A DNA stretch of 27,022 nt from Lachnospira sp. UBA2821. GTDB lineage: Bacteria > Bacillota > Clostridia > Lachnospirales > Lachnospiraceae. The notes under the pieces are model-generated. The model was given only the letters and a program-made list of their open reading frames with translations, did not search any database and had not been told where the DNA came from. The stretch lies in the NCBI GenBank assembly GCA_002351535.1, contig DEGR01000038.1:1-27022 (forward strand). The letters run 5' to 3'. The translations under genes and the position numbers were made by a program. Positions 14,953 to 22,723 of this stretch are shown here, in pieces; positions within the stretch are counted from its first letter, which is position 1; each line of letters begins with the position of its first letter.

Positions 14953-15921
14953 CTATAATGCAAGATATGCAATGAGACACAGCAGAGCTGTTATTGTTGT
15001 GAACACTGTCACAACTCTTGTCTCTGACCATCCACACAATTCAAAATGATGGTGTATCGGTGCCATTTTAAATATTCTCTTACCCTTTGTAGCTTTAAAG
15101 TATGTAACCTGCATAATAACAGATACAACTTCCAATAAGTATATAAATGCAACTATCAATATAAATATAGGCATATTCATCATATACGCAGTAGATGCAA
15201 CAAATCCTCCTAATGCAAGAGAACCTGTATCTCCCATAAATACCCTTGCCGGATATACATTAAATAATAAAAATCCAAGTAATGCTCCTGCTACGGCTCC
15301 CGTTATCGGCTCTATTCCGGATTTTGTCATAATGCTTATCACTGTGAAGAAGACTGCAATTATAACAGTAACACCTGATGCAAGACCATCCAGTCCATCC
15401 GTAAAATTAGCTCCATTAACCGTTCCAAGTACGGCAAAAAATAACATTGGCACAAAAAGCCATCCAATATGAAGATATATTCCATCTTCAAAACCACCTG
15501 TAAAAGGAACAAGCATTCCCGTTCCAACCTTCGTGTAATTAATAAGATAATATGCAAACACTGCTGTTACCACAAACTGAAGTGCAAGCTTCTGCCATGG
15601 TTTTAATCCAAGCGAACGTTTCATAACAACTTTTATATAATCATCAAGAAATCCTATCAGTCCGAATCCAAGAGTCATAAACAATACCGGAATAACATTT
15701 GGATACTTACCCACAAAAAAGAGTGACGTTATCACTACACTGGCAAGTATAATGAGTCCACCCATCGTAGGTGTTCCCGATTTTTTCAAATGCTCCTTAG
15801 GTCCTTCTTCTCTTACATACTGCCCAAACTTAAGTTTTTTCAGAAATGGTATCACAATAGGACAAAGTATAACACTGATTGCAAATGACATCAAAACTGA
15901 AATAATCATTCTTGTTTCCAT
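14953..15921 (-). CDS. mraY: Phospho-N-acetylmuramoyl-pentapeptide transferase
   Basis: A 322-residue integral membrane enzyme with about ten transmembrane helices. It transfers phospho-MurNAc-pentapeptide from UDP to undecaprenyl phosphate, making lipid I. Visible motifs are GTPTMGG at 49-55, the catalytic DDYIK at 93-97, NFTDGLDGLASG at 172-183, FMGDTGSLALGG at 228-239 and the APIHHHFE loop at 287-294. The frame is open to 15960, but GGAGG lies six bases before ATG 15921. Its own promoter lies about 80-105 bases upstream. In Bacillus murE would stand just before it; here the second PBP gene does. Confidence 0.97.
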   Translation of the reverse strand: METRMIISVLMSFAISVILCPIVIPFLKKLKFGQYVREEGPKEHLKKSGTPTMGGLIILASVVITSLFFVGKYPNVIPVLFMTLGFGLIGFLDDYIKVVMKRSLGLKPWQKLALQFVVTAVFAYYLINYTKVGTGMLVPFTGGFEDGIYLHIGWLFVPMLFFAVLGTVNGANFTDGLDGLASGVTVIIAVFFTVISIMTKSGIEPITGAVAGALLGFLLFNVYPARVFMGDTGSLALGGFVASTAYMMNMPIFILIVAFIYLLEVVSVIMQVTYFKATKGKRIFKMAPIHHHFELCGWSETRVVTVFTTITALLCLIAYLAL

Positions 15922-15998
15922 AATTTTCCTCCATTCAATCACGCCTTTTAAAGCGGACACATATAAATATGTATATTCGGCAAATAGCCAACATTACA

Positions 15999-16027
15999 AG
16001 TATAATATCAATCTATCCAATAATCAA
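15999..16027 (-). promoter_or_regulatory. Internal promoter before mraY
   Basis: The minus strand has TTGATT (16022-16027), a 17-base spacer and TATACT (15999-16004), starting four bases after the second PBP stop. It would drive mraY-murD-ftsW-ftsQ independently of mraZ. Confidence 0.72.
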
Positions 16028-16031
16028 TCCT

Positions 16032-17738
16032 TTATTTTACAGTTTGTATGGATAAATATGGAAGTACATTTTCATACAATTCCCTTATAACCGGTGCTGC
16101 AATAGTTCCACCATAATATACGCCCTTAGGCTCATCAATAATACATATTGCTATAATCTGCGGATTATCTGCAGGTGCAAATCCTATAAACGAAGATATA
16201 TACCTGCCCGAATTTCTCGGAAGTTTCTGGGATGTCGCTGTCTTTCCGCCAATACGGTACCCCTCAACCTGTCCTTTTGAACCTCCTCCATTCGCAACAA
16301 CCTGTTCCAGAATGTATTTCATATCATCACTTGTAGTTGTTTCTATACAATTCTTAACAATCTTATAATCAAATGTTTTTTTAACATTTCCATTTATCTC
16401 TTTAATTCCAACGCCAAAATGCGGTGTTACAAGATTCCCTCCATTTATAACCGCACTTACAGCCCTTAATAACTGCAATGGTGTAATCTGAAACGACTGT
16501 CCAAAAGACATTGTAGCCAGCTCAACCTGACCCACATTTTCTATTTTATGAATAATCGTCCCTGCCTCTCCCGGCAAATCAACACCACTTTTTTCTAATA
16601 GGCCTAATTTGCCAAGATACTCATAAAATCTCTGACTTCCTACTCTCAGTCCTACTTCTATAAACACAGGATTGCATGAATTCATAGTAGCTTCGACAAA
16701 TGTTTCTGCTCCATGACCAACAGTTTTGTGGCATCTTATTCTTCTGTCCTCTACAATTTTAAACCCCGGACAGGAAAATGTGCTTTCTTTTGTCACAGCC
16801 CCGGTTTCAAGTCCTGCCGTAGCAGTTATAACTTTAAAAGTCGACCCCGGCTCATATGTATCATTAATACTTTGATTTCTCCACATCCGGTTAAGTTCAT
16901 CCTGTGTAACATTTTTGTTATCATTAATGGCATACGGATTATTCAGGTCGAATTCCGGAACATTACACATAGCATATATTTCACCATTATTCGGATTCAT
17001 AACTATAACAGATACATAATTGGCCTGCTTGGCCTCTAGCACTTTTTGCGCCGCCTGCTGTGCATATTGCTGTATATTTACATCTAACGAAGTCACAAGG
17101 GTATCGCCCTGCACTGCCTCCATTCTCTTTTCAGCTATCCCATCAAGTTCTATTCCCCTCGCATCAGTCCGCGTGAGAATAGCACCATTTTTACCTTTCA
17201 TATACTTATCATATTTAACCTCCAATCCTACAATACCCTGATTGTCACTTCCTGTAAATCCAAGAACTTTTGATGCCATCTCATTATATGGATAATATCT
17301 TTTGTAATCTTCATCAACTTTCACTCCGTCAAGTTCATGCTCTCTTATTCTGTCCCCGATTTCTTTGGGAACATTTGATTTGATTTTTTCTCTTACGCTG
17401 CGTTTTTTAACAAGTTTTTCAACTTTCTCCCTGTCCATCTGAAGCTCATCAACTAACATATCTGTCACTTTTTCTTCATCTTTTATCTGTGAATTAATAA
17501 CTGATACAGTACACACAGTCCTGTTAGTTGCTATAACAACGCCATTACGGTCTTCAATTATTCCTCTTGCAGCCTTAATATACCGCTCCCTTTCCTGAAC
17601 CTCATTAGCAAGCTGTGTATACTTTTCAGAATCAAACACACTTATAATAACAATTCTCACCATAACAACAATCATTAACACCATTATTACGGCAACAAAT
17701 ATCATTATCTTCTTTTTATTAACAGTTTTAAGCTTCAA
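16032..17738 (-). CDS. Class B penicillin-binding protein (SpoVD/PBP2B type), second copy
   Basis: A 568-residue transpeptidase that cross-links septal or spore-cortex peptidoglycan outside the membrane. One transmembrane anchor lies at about 11-33. The dimerisation/pedestal domain follows (RGIIEDRNGVVIA at 58-70). The transpeptidase domain has the active serine in STFK at 299-302, SCN at 354-356 and KTA at 499-501, where most relatives have KTG. No PASTA domain is present. In the Bacillus order pbpB-spoVD, this position suggests SpoVD, but that is inference. The start appears to be TTG 17738; its GAGG lies in the 3' arm of a perfect 16-bp hairpin, so translation may be controlled. A later ATG at residue 12 has only a poor AAGAAG site. 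Confidence 0.9.
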   Translation of the reverse strand: MKLKTVNKKKIMIFVAVIMVLMIVVMVRIVIISVFDSEKYTQLANEVQERERYIKAARGIIEDRNGVVIATNRTVCTVSVINSQIKDEEKVTDMLVDELQMDREKVEKLVKKRSVREKIKSNVPKEIGDRIREHELDGVKVDEDYKRYYPYNEMASKVLGFTGSDNQGIVGLEVKYDKYMKGKNGAILTRTDARGIELDGIAEKRMEAVQGDTLVTSLDVNIQQYAQQAAQKVLEAKQANYVSVIVMNPNNGEIYAMCNVPEFDLNNPYAINDNKNVTQDELNRMWRNQSINDTYEPGSTFKVITATAGLETGAVTKESTFSCPGFKIVEDRRIRCHKTVGHGAETFVEATMNSCNPVFIEVGLRVGSQRFYEYLGKLGLLEKSGVDLPGEAGTIIHKIENVGQVELATMSFGQSFQITPLQLLRAVSAVINGGNLVTPHFGVGIKEINGNVKKTFDYKIVKNCIETTTSDDMKYILEQVVANGGGSKGQVEGYRIGGKTATSQKLPRNSGRYISSFIGFAPADNPQIIAICIIDEPKGVYYGGTIAAPVIRELYENVLPYLSIQTVK

Positions 17739-17744
17739 TACAAA

Positions 17745-17797
17745 ATAACCTCATAAAAGATATTATCACAATTATATGATTTCTTTTATGAGGTTAT
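17745..17797 (-). promoter_or_regulatory. Perfect hairpin between the two PBP genes that hides a ribosome binding site
   Basis: Two exact 16-base arms (minus strand ATAACCTCATAAAAGA / TCTTTTATGAGGTTAT) flank a 21-base AT-rich loop. The 3' arm contains ATGAGG, the only good ribosome binding site for TTG 17738. TTTTGTATT follows the hairpin, so it could also act as a partial terminator. Confidence 0.75.
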
Positions 17798-17809
17798 GTC
17801 TTAGCCCAA

Positions 17810-19981
17810 TTAATTCGTTTGTTCTGTAGACAATATATTTGCATTATCCGGAATACTTCCATATGCCGAATCATCATAGCTTTCATCTGCACCGGCATTA
17901 TCCGCAGCCGTCTGTGCCGTATCCGCACTCTGGACAGTCTCTCCATTCTGTGCCGCATCAGTATTCTGAGCCGGTTCACTGCTTTGTGTGGTGTCAGCAT
18001 TCTGAGCTGGTTCACTACTTTGTGCTACATTCGCATCCTGAGATGTTTCATTATTCTGAACAGTCTCTCCATTCTGTGCTGCCGCCTCAGCTTTTGCAGC
18101 TTCCTCCGCTGCCTTTCTGTCAGCCGCCGCCTGCTGTGCTGCTGCCTCATCAGTCGCATACACTCCCGAATAAGGTAATATTTCTGTCATAATCTCGCTA
18201 AATAGCAAAGATGCGTAAGAACTGCTTGATCTATCCGGAACATCCGGCTGGTCAACTATAACATAACACAATATTTTAGGGTCATTATATGGTGCATATC
18301 CCATAAATGAAAGAACATACACATCTTCATTTCTTCTTCCCGTAATCTGTGCCGTACCTGTTTTACCTGCCACTTCATAGCCTGCCACTGCCGCTTTTGA
18401 ACCTGTTCCTGCAACTACTGTATCTCTAAGTGACTGTCTTAAAAATTCTGATGTATCCTCTGTCACAACCTGCCTGATAAGCTTCTTTTCAACATTTTCA
18501 ACTACAGCACCATCCGCATTCACAATCTGCTTTACAACATGTGGCTGGTAATAATTGCCACCATTAATAAGCGCCGAAAATCCTGCCGTCATCTGCATCA
18601 TAGTAACATTAAAATTCTGTCCAAATGAATTGGTTGCCAATGATGCATCATCCATAGTATCTGCCGTATACAAAAGTCCTGCTGCACTTGCCTCTCCCGG
18701 CAAATCGACACCGGTCTTCATTCCAAAACCGAATTTGCCCTGATAATCGCAAAATGCATTTTTGCCCACTAATGCTGCTATCTGCATTAATGCGTCGTTG
18801 CACGAATACATTATAGACTGCTCAAGTGTTACAGGCCCATGACCTGCTCTTTTATGGCAATGAATTGTCCAGCCACCTACAGTCTGTGCACCATCACACA
18901 TAAACACCTGATCTTTATTCACAACGCCCTCTTCTAAGGCTGCCGCAACAGTAAACGGTTTTATCGTTGAACCTGCCTCAAATGTATCACTTGTACAGAA
19001 ATTCTTCCATATCTGACTCATATTGTTAACCGCTTCTTCATCTGACATTGCTGCAATCTGTTCTTCAGTGTAATATCTTGTCAAATCTCTCGGATTATTA
19101 AGGTCAAACACATTTTTACTGCTTGACATTGCAAGAATCTCACCATCTGTAGGGTCAGCCACCACTACGGCAACATTCTGCGGATGGTATCTTTCCACCC
19201 ATAACTGAATCTTATCTTCAACTATTTTCTGCATATTCATATCTATTGTAGATACAACACTGTTTCCATCTTTTGGAGCTTTTATTATCGTCTCCATTGC
19301 ATTATCTGAATTAACAAATCCATATTTTCTTCCATCTACGCCATTAAGAGTATCACTGTAATACTCTTCAATTCCCCATGCCCCTTTGTTGCCTGAGTCT
19401 GTATATCCTATAGTAGCAGCTCCTAATGTAGAATATGGATAATTTCTTACATATTCATTTTCAAACCATACACCTTTAATATATGGATTGTTGTCTGTAT
19501 CTTCAAGAATCTTCTCGAACTTCTCAATCTGCTCGTAAGTCAGTCCCTTCACTTCAACAACATATCTGCTCTTTGCTTTCTGATTGATAGTATTAATCAA
19601 CTCTTCACGGTTAATCTCAAAATTCTCAGTAAGCGCATTAACAGTAGGTTCAAGATACTCTTCTTTATCTAATATCGCTTTAGGATCAAGTATAAGATTG
19701 TATACCTTTGTACTTGTTGCAAGCACATTTCCATTGCGGTCAAGTATATCACCACGCTTATATGGAAGTGTAGTAGAAGTCTTATCCTGCTGTGATAAAA
19801 CAAGTATTCTGTAATCGCTGCCATCAACAACACTTATTCTCACAGTATTAACAACCACTATCGCTACCAGAACTGCAAATATCATAAATGTAGCTATAAG
19901 CTTTTTCTTCATATTTTTGTTGAACTTACGTATTCTCTGCTTCTTATTTTTTGAATCACGTCCATTGCTTCTATCAGCCAT
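17810..19981 (-). CDS. ftsI: Class B penicillin-binding protein (FtsI/PBP2B type), first copy, with low-complexity tail
   Basis: A 723-residue septal transpeptidase. A basic cytoplasmic N terminus (1-28) is followed by one transmembrane helix (about 29-50), a pedestal domain (RGDILDRNGNVLATS, 76-90) and the transpeptidase domain. The active serine lies in STIK (338-341), with SCN at 393-395 and KTGTAQ at 540-545. The domain ends near residue 605. The last 110 residues are a low-complexity tail: Ala/Glu/Lys rich (612-635), then repeats like QNGETVQ and SSEPAQN. This replaces the PASTA domains of Bacillus PBP2B. ATG 19981 is preceded by GGGAG at five to six bases and is preferred over the longer TTG frame at 19996. 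It follows the ftsL-like gene by 37 bases. Confidence 0.93.
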   Translation of the reverse strand: MADRSNGRDSKNKKQRIRKFNKNMKKKLIATFMIFAVLVAIVVVNTVRISVVDGSDYRILVLSQQDKTSTTLPYKRGDILDRNGNVLATSTKVYNLILDPKAILDKEEYLEPTVNALTENFEINREELINTINQKAKSRYVVEVKGLTYEQIEKFEKILEDTDNNPYIKGVWFENEYVRNYPYSTLGAATIGYTDSGNKGAWGIEEYYSDTLNGVDGRKYGFVNSDNAMETIIKAPKDGNSVVSTIDMNMQKIVEDKIQLWVERYHPQNVAVVVADPTDGEILAMSSSKNVFDLNNPRDLTRYYTEEQIAAMSDEEAVNNMSQIWKNFCTSDTFEAGSTIKPFTVAAALEEGVVNKDQVFMCDGAQTVGGWTIHCHKRAGHGPVTLEQSIMYSCNDALMQIAALVGKNAFCDYQGKFGFGMKTGVDLPGEASAAGLLYTADTMDDASLATNSFGQNFNVTMMQMTAGFSALINGGNYYQPHVVKQIVNADGAVVENVEKKLIRQVVTEDTSEFLRQSLRDTVVAGTGSKAAVAGYEVAGKTGTAQITGRRNEDVYVLSFMGYAPYNDPKILCYVIVDQPDVPDRSSSSYASLLFSEIMTEILPYSGVYATDEAAAQQAAADRKAAEEAAKAEAAAQNGETVQNNETSQDANVAQSSEPAQNADTTQSSEPAQNTDAAQNGETVQSADTAQTAADNAGADESYDDSAYGSIPDNANILSTEQTN
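17935..18079 (-). repeat. Repeats encoding the low-complexity tail of the first PBP
   Basis: The 19-base unit CAGTCTCTCCATTCTGTGC occurs exactly at 17935-17953 and 18061-18079, 126 bases (42 codons) apart; both encode NGETVQ. Between them are two near-copies of a unit encoding SSEPAQN. Slippage or recombination here would change tail length in frame. Confidence 0.8.
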
Positions 19982-20018
19982 TTTTTCTCCCACCAAACCT
20001 CAAAGCCTGTCCCATATG

Positions 20019-20501
20019 TTACTGTTCAGGAACATCCGTAAACTGTTTCATGAACTCACTCTCAGTACTGTCATAATATATTACCTGATTACCGGATGCT
20101 CTAACCATTCCAAGTTCTTCTGTGGCAACTCTGATAATATTGGCGCTATCCATATAGCTGTTAATACTGTAATCTATAGAATCATTCTGTGCCGTAAGTG
20201 TATCTAACTGTGTTGTCATTGCTGTAATCTTCTTGTTTGTATGTGAAATATCAGCCTGAAAATTAAGATATACAAAGCATACTACAGCTACAACTGCAGT
20301 TACAGATACAAGAAACATAAAATATCCTGGTCCTACTTTCTTAGCATTATCACGATTTCTCTGTACAGCCCTGCTTACTTTCTTTTCTTTTTTTATTCTT
20401 TCTTTTCTGACCGGCTCAGCAATAGCAAGTTTTTTTGCTGCACTTCCGGTTACATATTCCGAATACTTTTTCACATTATTAGTTCTGACTTTTCTTTCCA
20501 T
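20019..20501 (-). CDS. ftsL: FtsL/DivIC-like division protein
   Basis: A 160-residue bitopic protein. A very basic cytoplasmic region (1-57) is followed by a transmembrane helix at about 60-80. An extracellular coiled coil (about 84-118, with THNK-like and LDTLTAQND heptads) comes next, then the end block ATEELGMVRASGNQVIYY, which is typical of FtsL/DivIC/septum formation initiators. Sequence identity in this family is low, so the call rests on topology and on position between rsmH and the PBP genes, which is where ftsL stands in nearly all dcw clusters. The basic N terminus is longer than usual. AAGG lies about 11 bases before the ATG. Confidence 0.82.
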   Translation of the reverse strand: MERKVRTNNVKKYSEYVTGSAAKKLAIAEPVRKERIKKEKKVSRAVQRNRDNAKKVGPGYFMFLVSVTAVVAVVCFVYLNFQADISHTNKKITAMTTQLDTLTAQNDSIDYSINSYMDSANIIRVATEELGMVRASGNQVIYYDSTESEFMKQFTDVPEQ

Positions 20502-20538
20502 TTTTTTACAAACCTTCTTTTTATATTTACTTACTTTT

Positions 20539-21474
20539 TTATCTTCTTTCGAATACTCTCAACTTTGAACTCTTTGAACGTTTATTTTCTTCAATCTCAT
20601 CATCCGATGGCAATATCGGTTTTCTTGTAATAACCTTTCCCTTCGATACATTTCCACATACACAGACCGGAAAATCAGGTGGACATGTACATGGATTTTC
20701 ATTTCTTCTGAAGCCTGTCTTAACTATTCTGTCTTCAAGCGAATGAAATGTAATAATACACAATCTTCCATCTTCGTTAAGCAAATCTATCATTGTATCT
20801 ATAGAATTCTTAAGAACTTCCAATTCTTTATTCAGTTCTATTCTTATTGCCTGAAATGTTCTTTTGGCCGGATGTCCTCCGTTAACTCTCACCTTCATTG
20901 GAATTGCACCCTTAATAATCTCTGCCAGTTCCAATGTAGTTCTTATATGTTTTTTTTCTCTTTCTCTCACAATATGCTTAGCAATATTTTTAGCAAATTT
21001 GTCTTCCCCATAGTCTCTTATAATATGAAACAATTCCATCTCACTATAATCATTAACTATATCCTCTGCCGTAATCTGCTGACGCTTGTCCATTCGCATG
21101 TCAAGTGGTGCATCTTCCATATAAGAGAAACCTCTCTGTGCCGTATCAAGCTGGTATGATGATACACCGAGATCCAGCATAATTCCATCAACCTTCTCAA
21201 TATTCAGACTGTCAAGAACCGCTTTTATATTGCAATAGTTATCTCTTACTATAGTCACAAGTTCTCCAAATTCTTCAAGTTTCTGTCCTGCTGCCTTAAT
21301 TGCATCTTCATCCTGGTCAATTCCAATAAGCCTGCCTTTACCCTGCAATCTTCTGGCAATCTCATAAGAATGGCCTCCACCTCCAAGTGTCCCATCAACA
21401 TATATGCCTCCGGGTCTGACATTAAGATTATCAACCGTTTCATTTAGCAAAACTGACTTATGTCTGAATTCCAT
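20539..21474 (-). CDS. rsmH: 16S rRNA (cytosine1402-N4)-methyltransferase
   Basis: A 311-residue SAM-dependent methyltransferase (formerly MraW) that methylates N4 of C1402 in 16S rRNA at the ribosomal P site. It begins with the family N terminus HKSVLLNETV, has the SAM-binding VDGTLGGGGHS at 26-36 and IGIDQDEDAI, then DLGVSSYQLD and RGFSYMEDAPLDMRMD. Near the end it has FHSLEDRIVK, a Cys-rich stretch (CTCPPDFPVCVCG) and the terminal SKSSKLRVFERR. GGAGG lies ten bases before the ATG. It follows mraZ by 35 bases, the conserved order of the dcw cluster. Confidence 0.97.
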   Translation of the reverse strand: MEFRHKSVLLNETVDNLNVRPGGIYVDGTLGGGGHSYEIARRLQGKGRLIGIDQDEDAIKAAGQKLEEFGELVTIVRDNYCNIKAVLDSLNIEKVDGIMLDLGVSSYQLDTAQRGFSYMEDAPLDMRMDKRQQITAEDIVNDYSEMELFHIIRDYGEDKFAKNIAKHIVREREKKHIRTTLELAEIIKGAIPMKVRVNGGHPAKRTFQAIRIELNKELEVLKNSIDTMIDLLNEDGRLCIITFHSLEDRIVKTGFRRNENPCTCPPDFPVCVCGNVSKGKVITRKPILPSDDEIEENKRSKSSKLRVFERR

Positions 21475-21509
21475 TGAACTATTTCCTCCATCTTTCCATA
21501 TGCTATGTA

Positions 21510-21941
21510 CTAAATGCTAAGTCCGAGAGAATCCATATGTTCTGCAATCTCATCCATATCTTCCATAGCCGCATTTTCTTCCCAACGTGCCTTGCTCCAG
21601 ATTTCAACTCTGTTGGCTACACCTATAAGTACAACCTCTTTTTCAAGTCCGCCATATTCTCTAAGTGTATTGGGAATCAGAATTCTTCCCTGCTTGTCCA
21701 GTTCAACCTGAGCTGCACCTGAAAGGAAAAATCTGGCAAATTTTCTTGCATTCTTATTTGCAACCGGTAAAGTGCTGAGTTTTTCTTCAAAGGCTTTCCA
21801 ACCATCATCAGGATATACAAAAAGGCAATCATCAAGTCCTCTTGTAACAACAAACTGTTCATCGAGAGCCTCTCTGAACTTGGCAGGAATTATAAGTCTT
21901 CCTTTTGCATCGATTGTGTGATTGTATTCTCCCATGAACAT
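21510..21941 (-). CDS. mraZ: Transcriptional regulator MraZ
   Basis: A 143-residue AbrB-fold regulator with two swapped-hairpin halves, each with the DxxxR motif: DAKGR at 11-15 and DKQGR at 82-86. It begins with the typical MFMGEYNHTIDAKG. MraZ forms a ring-like oligomer, binds short repeats upstream of its own gene and controls the dcw operon. The frame is open to TTG 21962, but AAGGTG lies six bases before ATG 21941 and the length and N terminus then match the family. It is the first gene of the operon. Its promoter and four in-phase GTGGT boxes lie 36-108 bases upstream. Confidence 0.97.
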   Translation of the reverse strand: MFMGEYNHTIDAKGRLIIPAKFREALDEQFVVTRGLDDCLFVYPDDGWKAFEEKLSTLPVANKNARKFARFFLSGAAQVELDKQGRILIPNTLREYGGLEKEVVLIGVANRVEIWSKARWEENAAMEDMDEIAEHMDSLGLSI

Positions 21942-21976
21942 GTCAGTCACCTTCTTTATCAACGTGACACTTTCTC

Positions 21977-22011
21977 ACCACATTGAACCACTTTCCACCA
22001 CTTTTCACCAC
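21977..22011 (-). promoter_or_regulatory. Probable MraZ operator: four GTGGT boxes at 10-bp steps
   Basis: On the minus strand GTGGT occurs with plus-strand starts at 21977, 21987, 21997 and 22007, exactly ten bases apart. The flanking bases are mostly A-rich (AAGTGGTGAAAAGTGGTGGA at the upstream end). In Escherichia coli and Mycoplasma, MraZ binds short G-rich direct repeats with ten-base periodicity before mraZ. The array lies between the predicted start site and the mraZ ribosome binding site. Confidence 0.85.
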
Positions 22012-22020
22012 TTGATGTAA

Positions 22021-22049
22021 ATTCTATAACAAAAACGGGTAAATTTCAA
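22021..22049 (-). promoter_or_regulatory. Sigma-A promoter of mraZ and the dcw operon
   Basis: The minus strand has TTGAAA (22044-22049), a 17-base spacer and TAGAAT (22021-22026). The start would be near 22014, just upstream of the MraZ boxes. A terminator for the preceding gene lies directly upstream. Confidence 0.8.
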
Positions 22050-22070
22050 GTATTTTAAAAGATTTATATC

Positions 22071-22099
22071 AAAAAAAACAGAGGTAAAAAGTACCTCTG
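22071..22099 (-). terminator. Terminator after the GIY-YIG gene
   Basis: An 8-bp perfect stem (CAGAGGTA / TACCTCTG) with a five-base loop is followed on the minus strand by eight T. It separates the GIY-YIG gene from the mraZ promoter. Confidence 0.92.
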
Positions 22100-22141
22100 C
22101 ATATATTGTGGTTAAATATAGATGCAACACAATATGTGCTT

Positions 22142-22723
22142 TTACCAGCTTTTTCCACCACCTTTTGTGTGATTATATGACTGTGTAGCATTATATTTCT
22201 TTATTAACTTTTTCTCCAGATAATTAAGTTTACCTTTTCTGCATGGCCTGAAACTTATATATATCTTCCTCTTGTTAAACTTAAGTTCCCCATATACGTC
22301 CCCTTTACCTTTACCACTAAGATGATTATAAACCCTTCCGGTAAGGTGGAGGCTCTGCCCAACATATACATTTTCGTGAGCATTAATTCTATGAATAAAA
22401 GAAAAAGGCACTCTGTGCTTATACATTTTTATAACATAACATCCCGGAATATTTATATATTTCAATCCTGTCGTATTGTCATACTTATAGCCTTTTCCAT
22501 GTACAATCCAGTTATTAAGCACAAAATCACTCGAAACAAATTTTCCGGAATATACTATTTTTTTCAGCTTATAGTTATATGTATGGGTATATTTGTGAAC
22601 AACGGTCAATATCCCCGTTAACATTATTAATACCAGCACCATCATCCAGACCGGTACACTTTTGTTAATATAAAAGATTATCTTCACAAATATGTTAAAC
22701 ATTTTATTCGTCATTGTCATCAT
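22142..22723 (-). CDS. Membrane-anchored GIY-YIG domain protein
   Basis: A 193-residue protein. An N-terminal hydrophobic helix (about 24-43) anchors it. A linker is followed by a C-terminal GIY-YIG nuclease-like domain: GCY at 94-96 for GIY, YVG at 120-122 for YIG, Arg130 in GRVYNH, Glu170 in NYLEKKLIKKYN and Asn184 in YNHTKGGGK. All catalytic positions of the family appear to be present. The stretch between GCY and YVG is longer than usual. The family includes DNA nucleases such as UvrC and SLX1, but a membrane-tied form is odd and its substrate is unknown. The start overlaps the end of the Lgt-like gene by 20 bases and lacks a clear ribosome binding site, so translation is probably coupled. 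ATG codons at 22720 and 22714 are alternatives. Confidence 0.75.
   Translation of the reverse strand: MMTMTNKMFNIFVKIIFYINKSVPVWMMVLVLIMLTGILTVVHKYTHTYNYKLKKIVYSGKFVSSDFVLNNWIVHGKGYKYDNTTGLKYINIPGCYVIKMYKHRVPFSFIHRINAHENVYVGQSLHLTGRVYNHLSGKGKGDVYGELKFNKRKIYISFRPCRKGKLNYLEKKLIKKYNATQSYNHTKGGGKSW

Noticed and set aside
17935..18079. Possible CRISPR-like spaced repeats
   Set aside because: Only two exact copies, inside a coding frame and in codon register; no leader or cas genes.
16713..18192. Several open frames antisense to the PBP genes, including a His/Pro-rich one
   Set aside because: They reflect reversed low-complexity and AT-rich coding sequence; both PBPs have complete catalytic motifs in the minus frame.
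21942..21962. A seven-residue N-terminal extension of MraZ from TTG 21962
   Set aside because: The family begins MFMGEY; AAGGTG is correctly placed only for ATG 21941.
21968..21974. A fifth MraZ-like box (GAAAGTG on the minus strand)
   Set aside because: It is 11 bases, not ten, from the neighbouring box and lacks the GTGGT core, so it was not counted.
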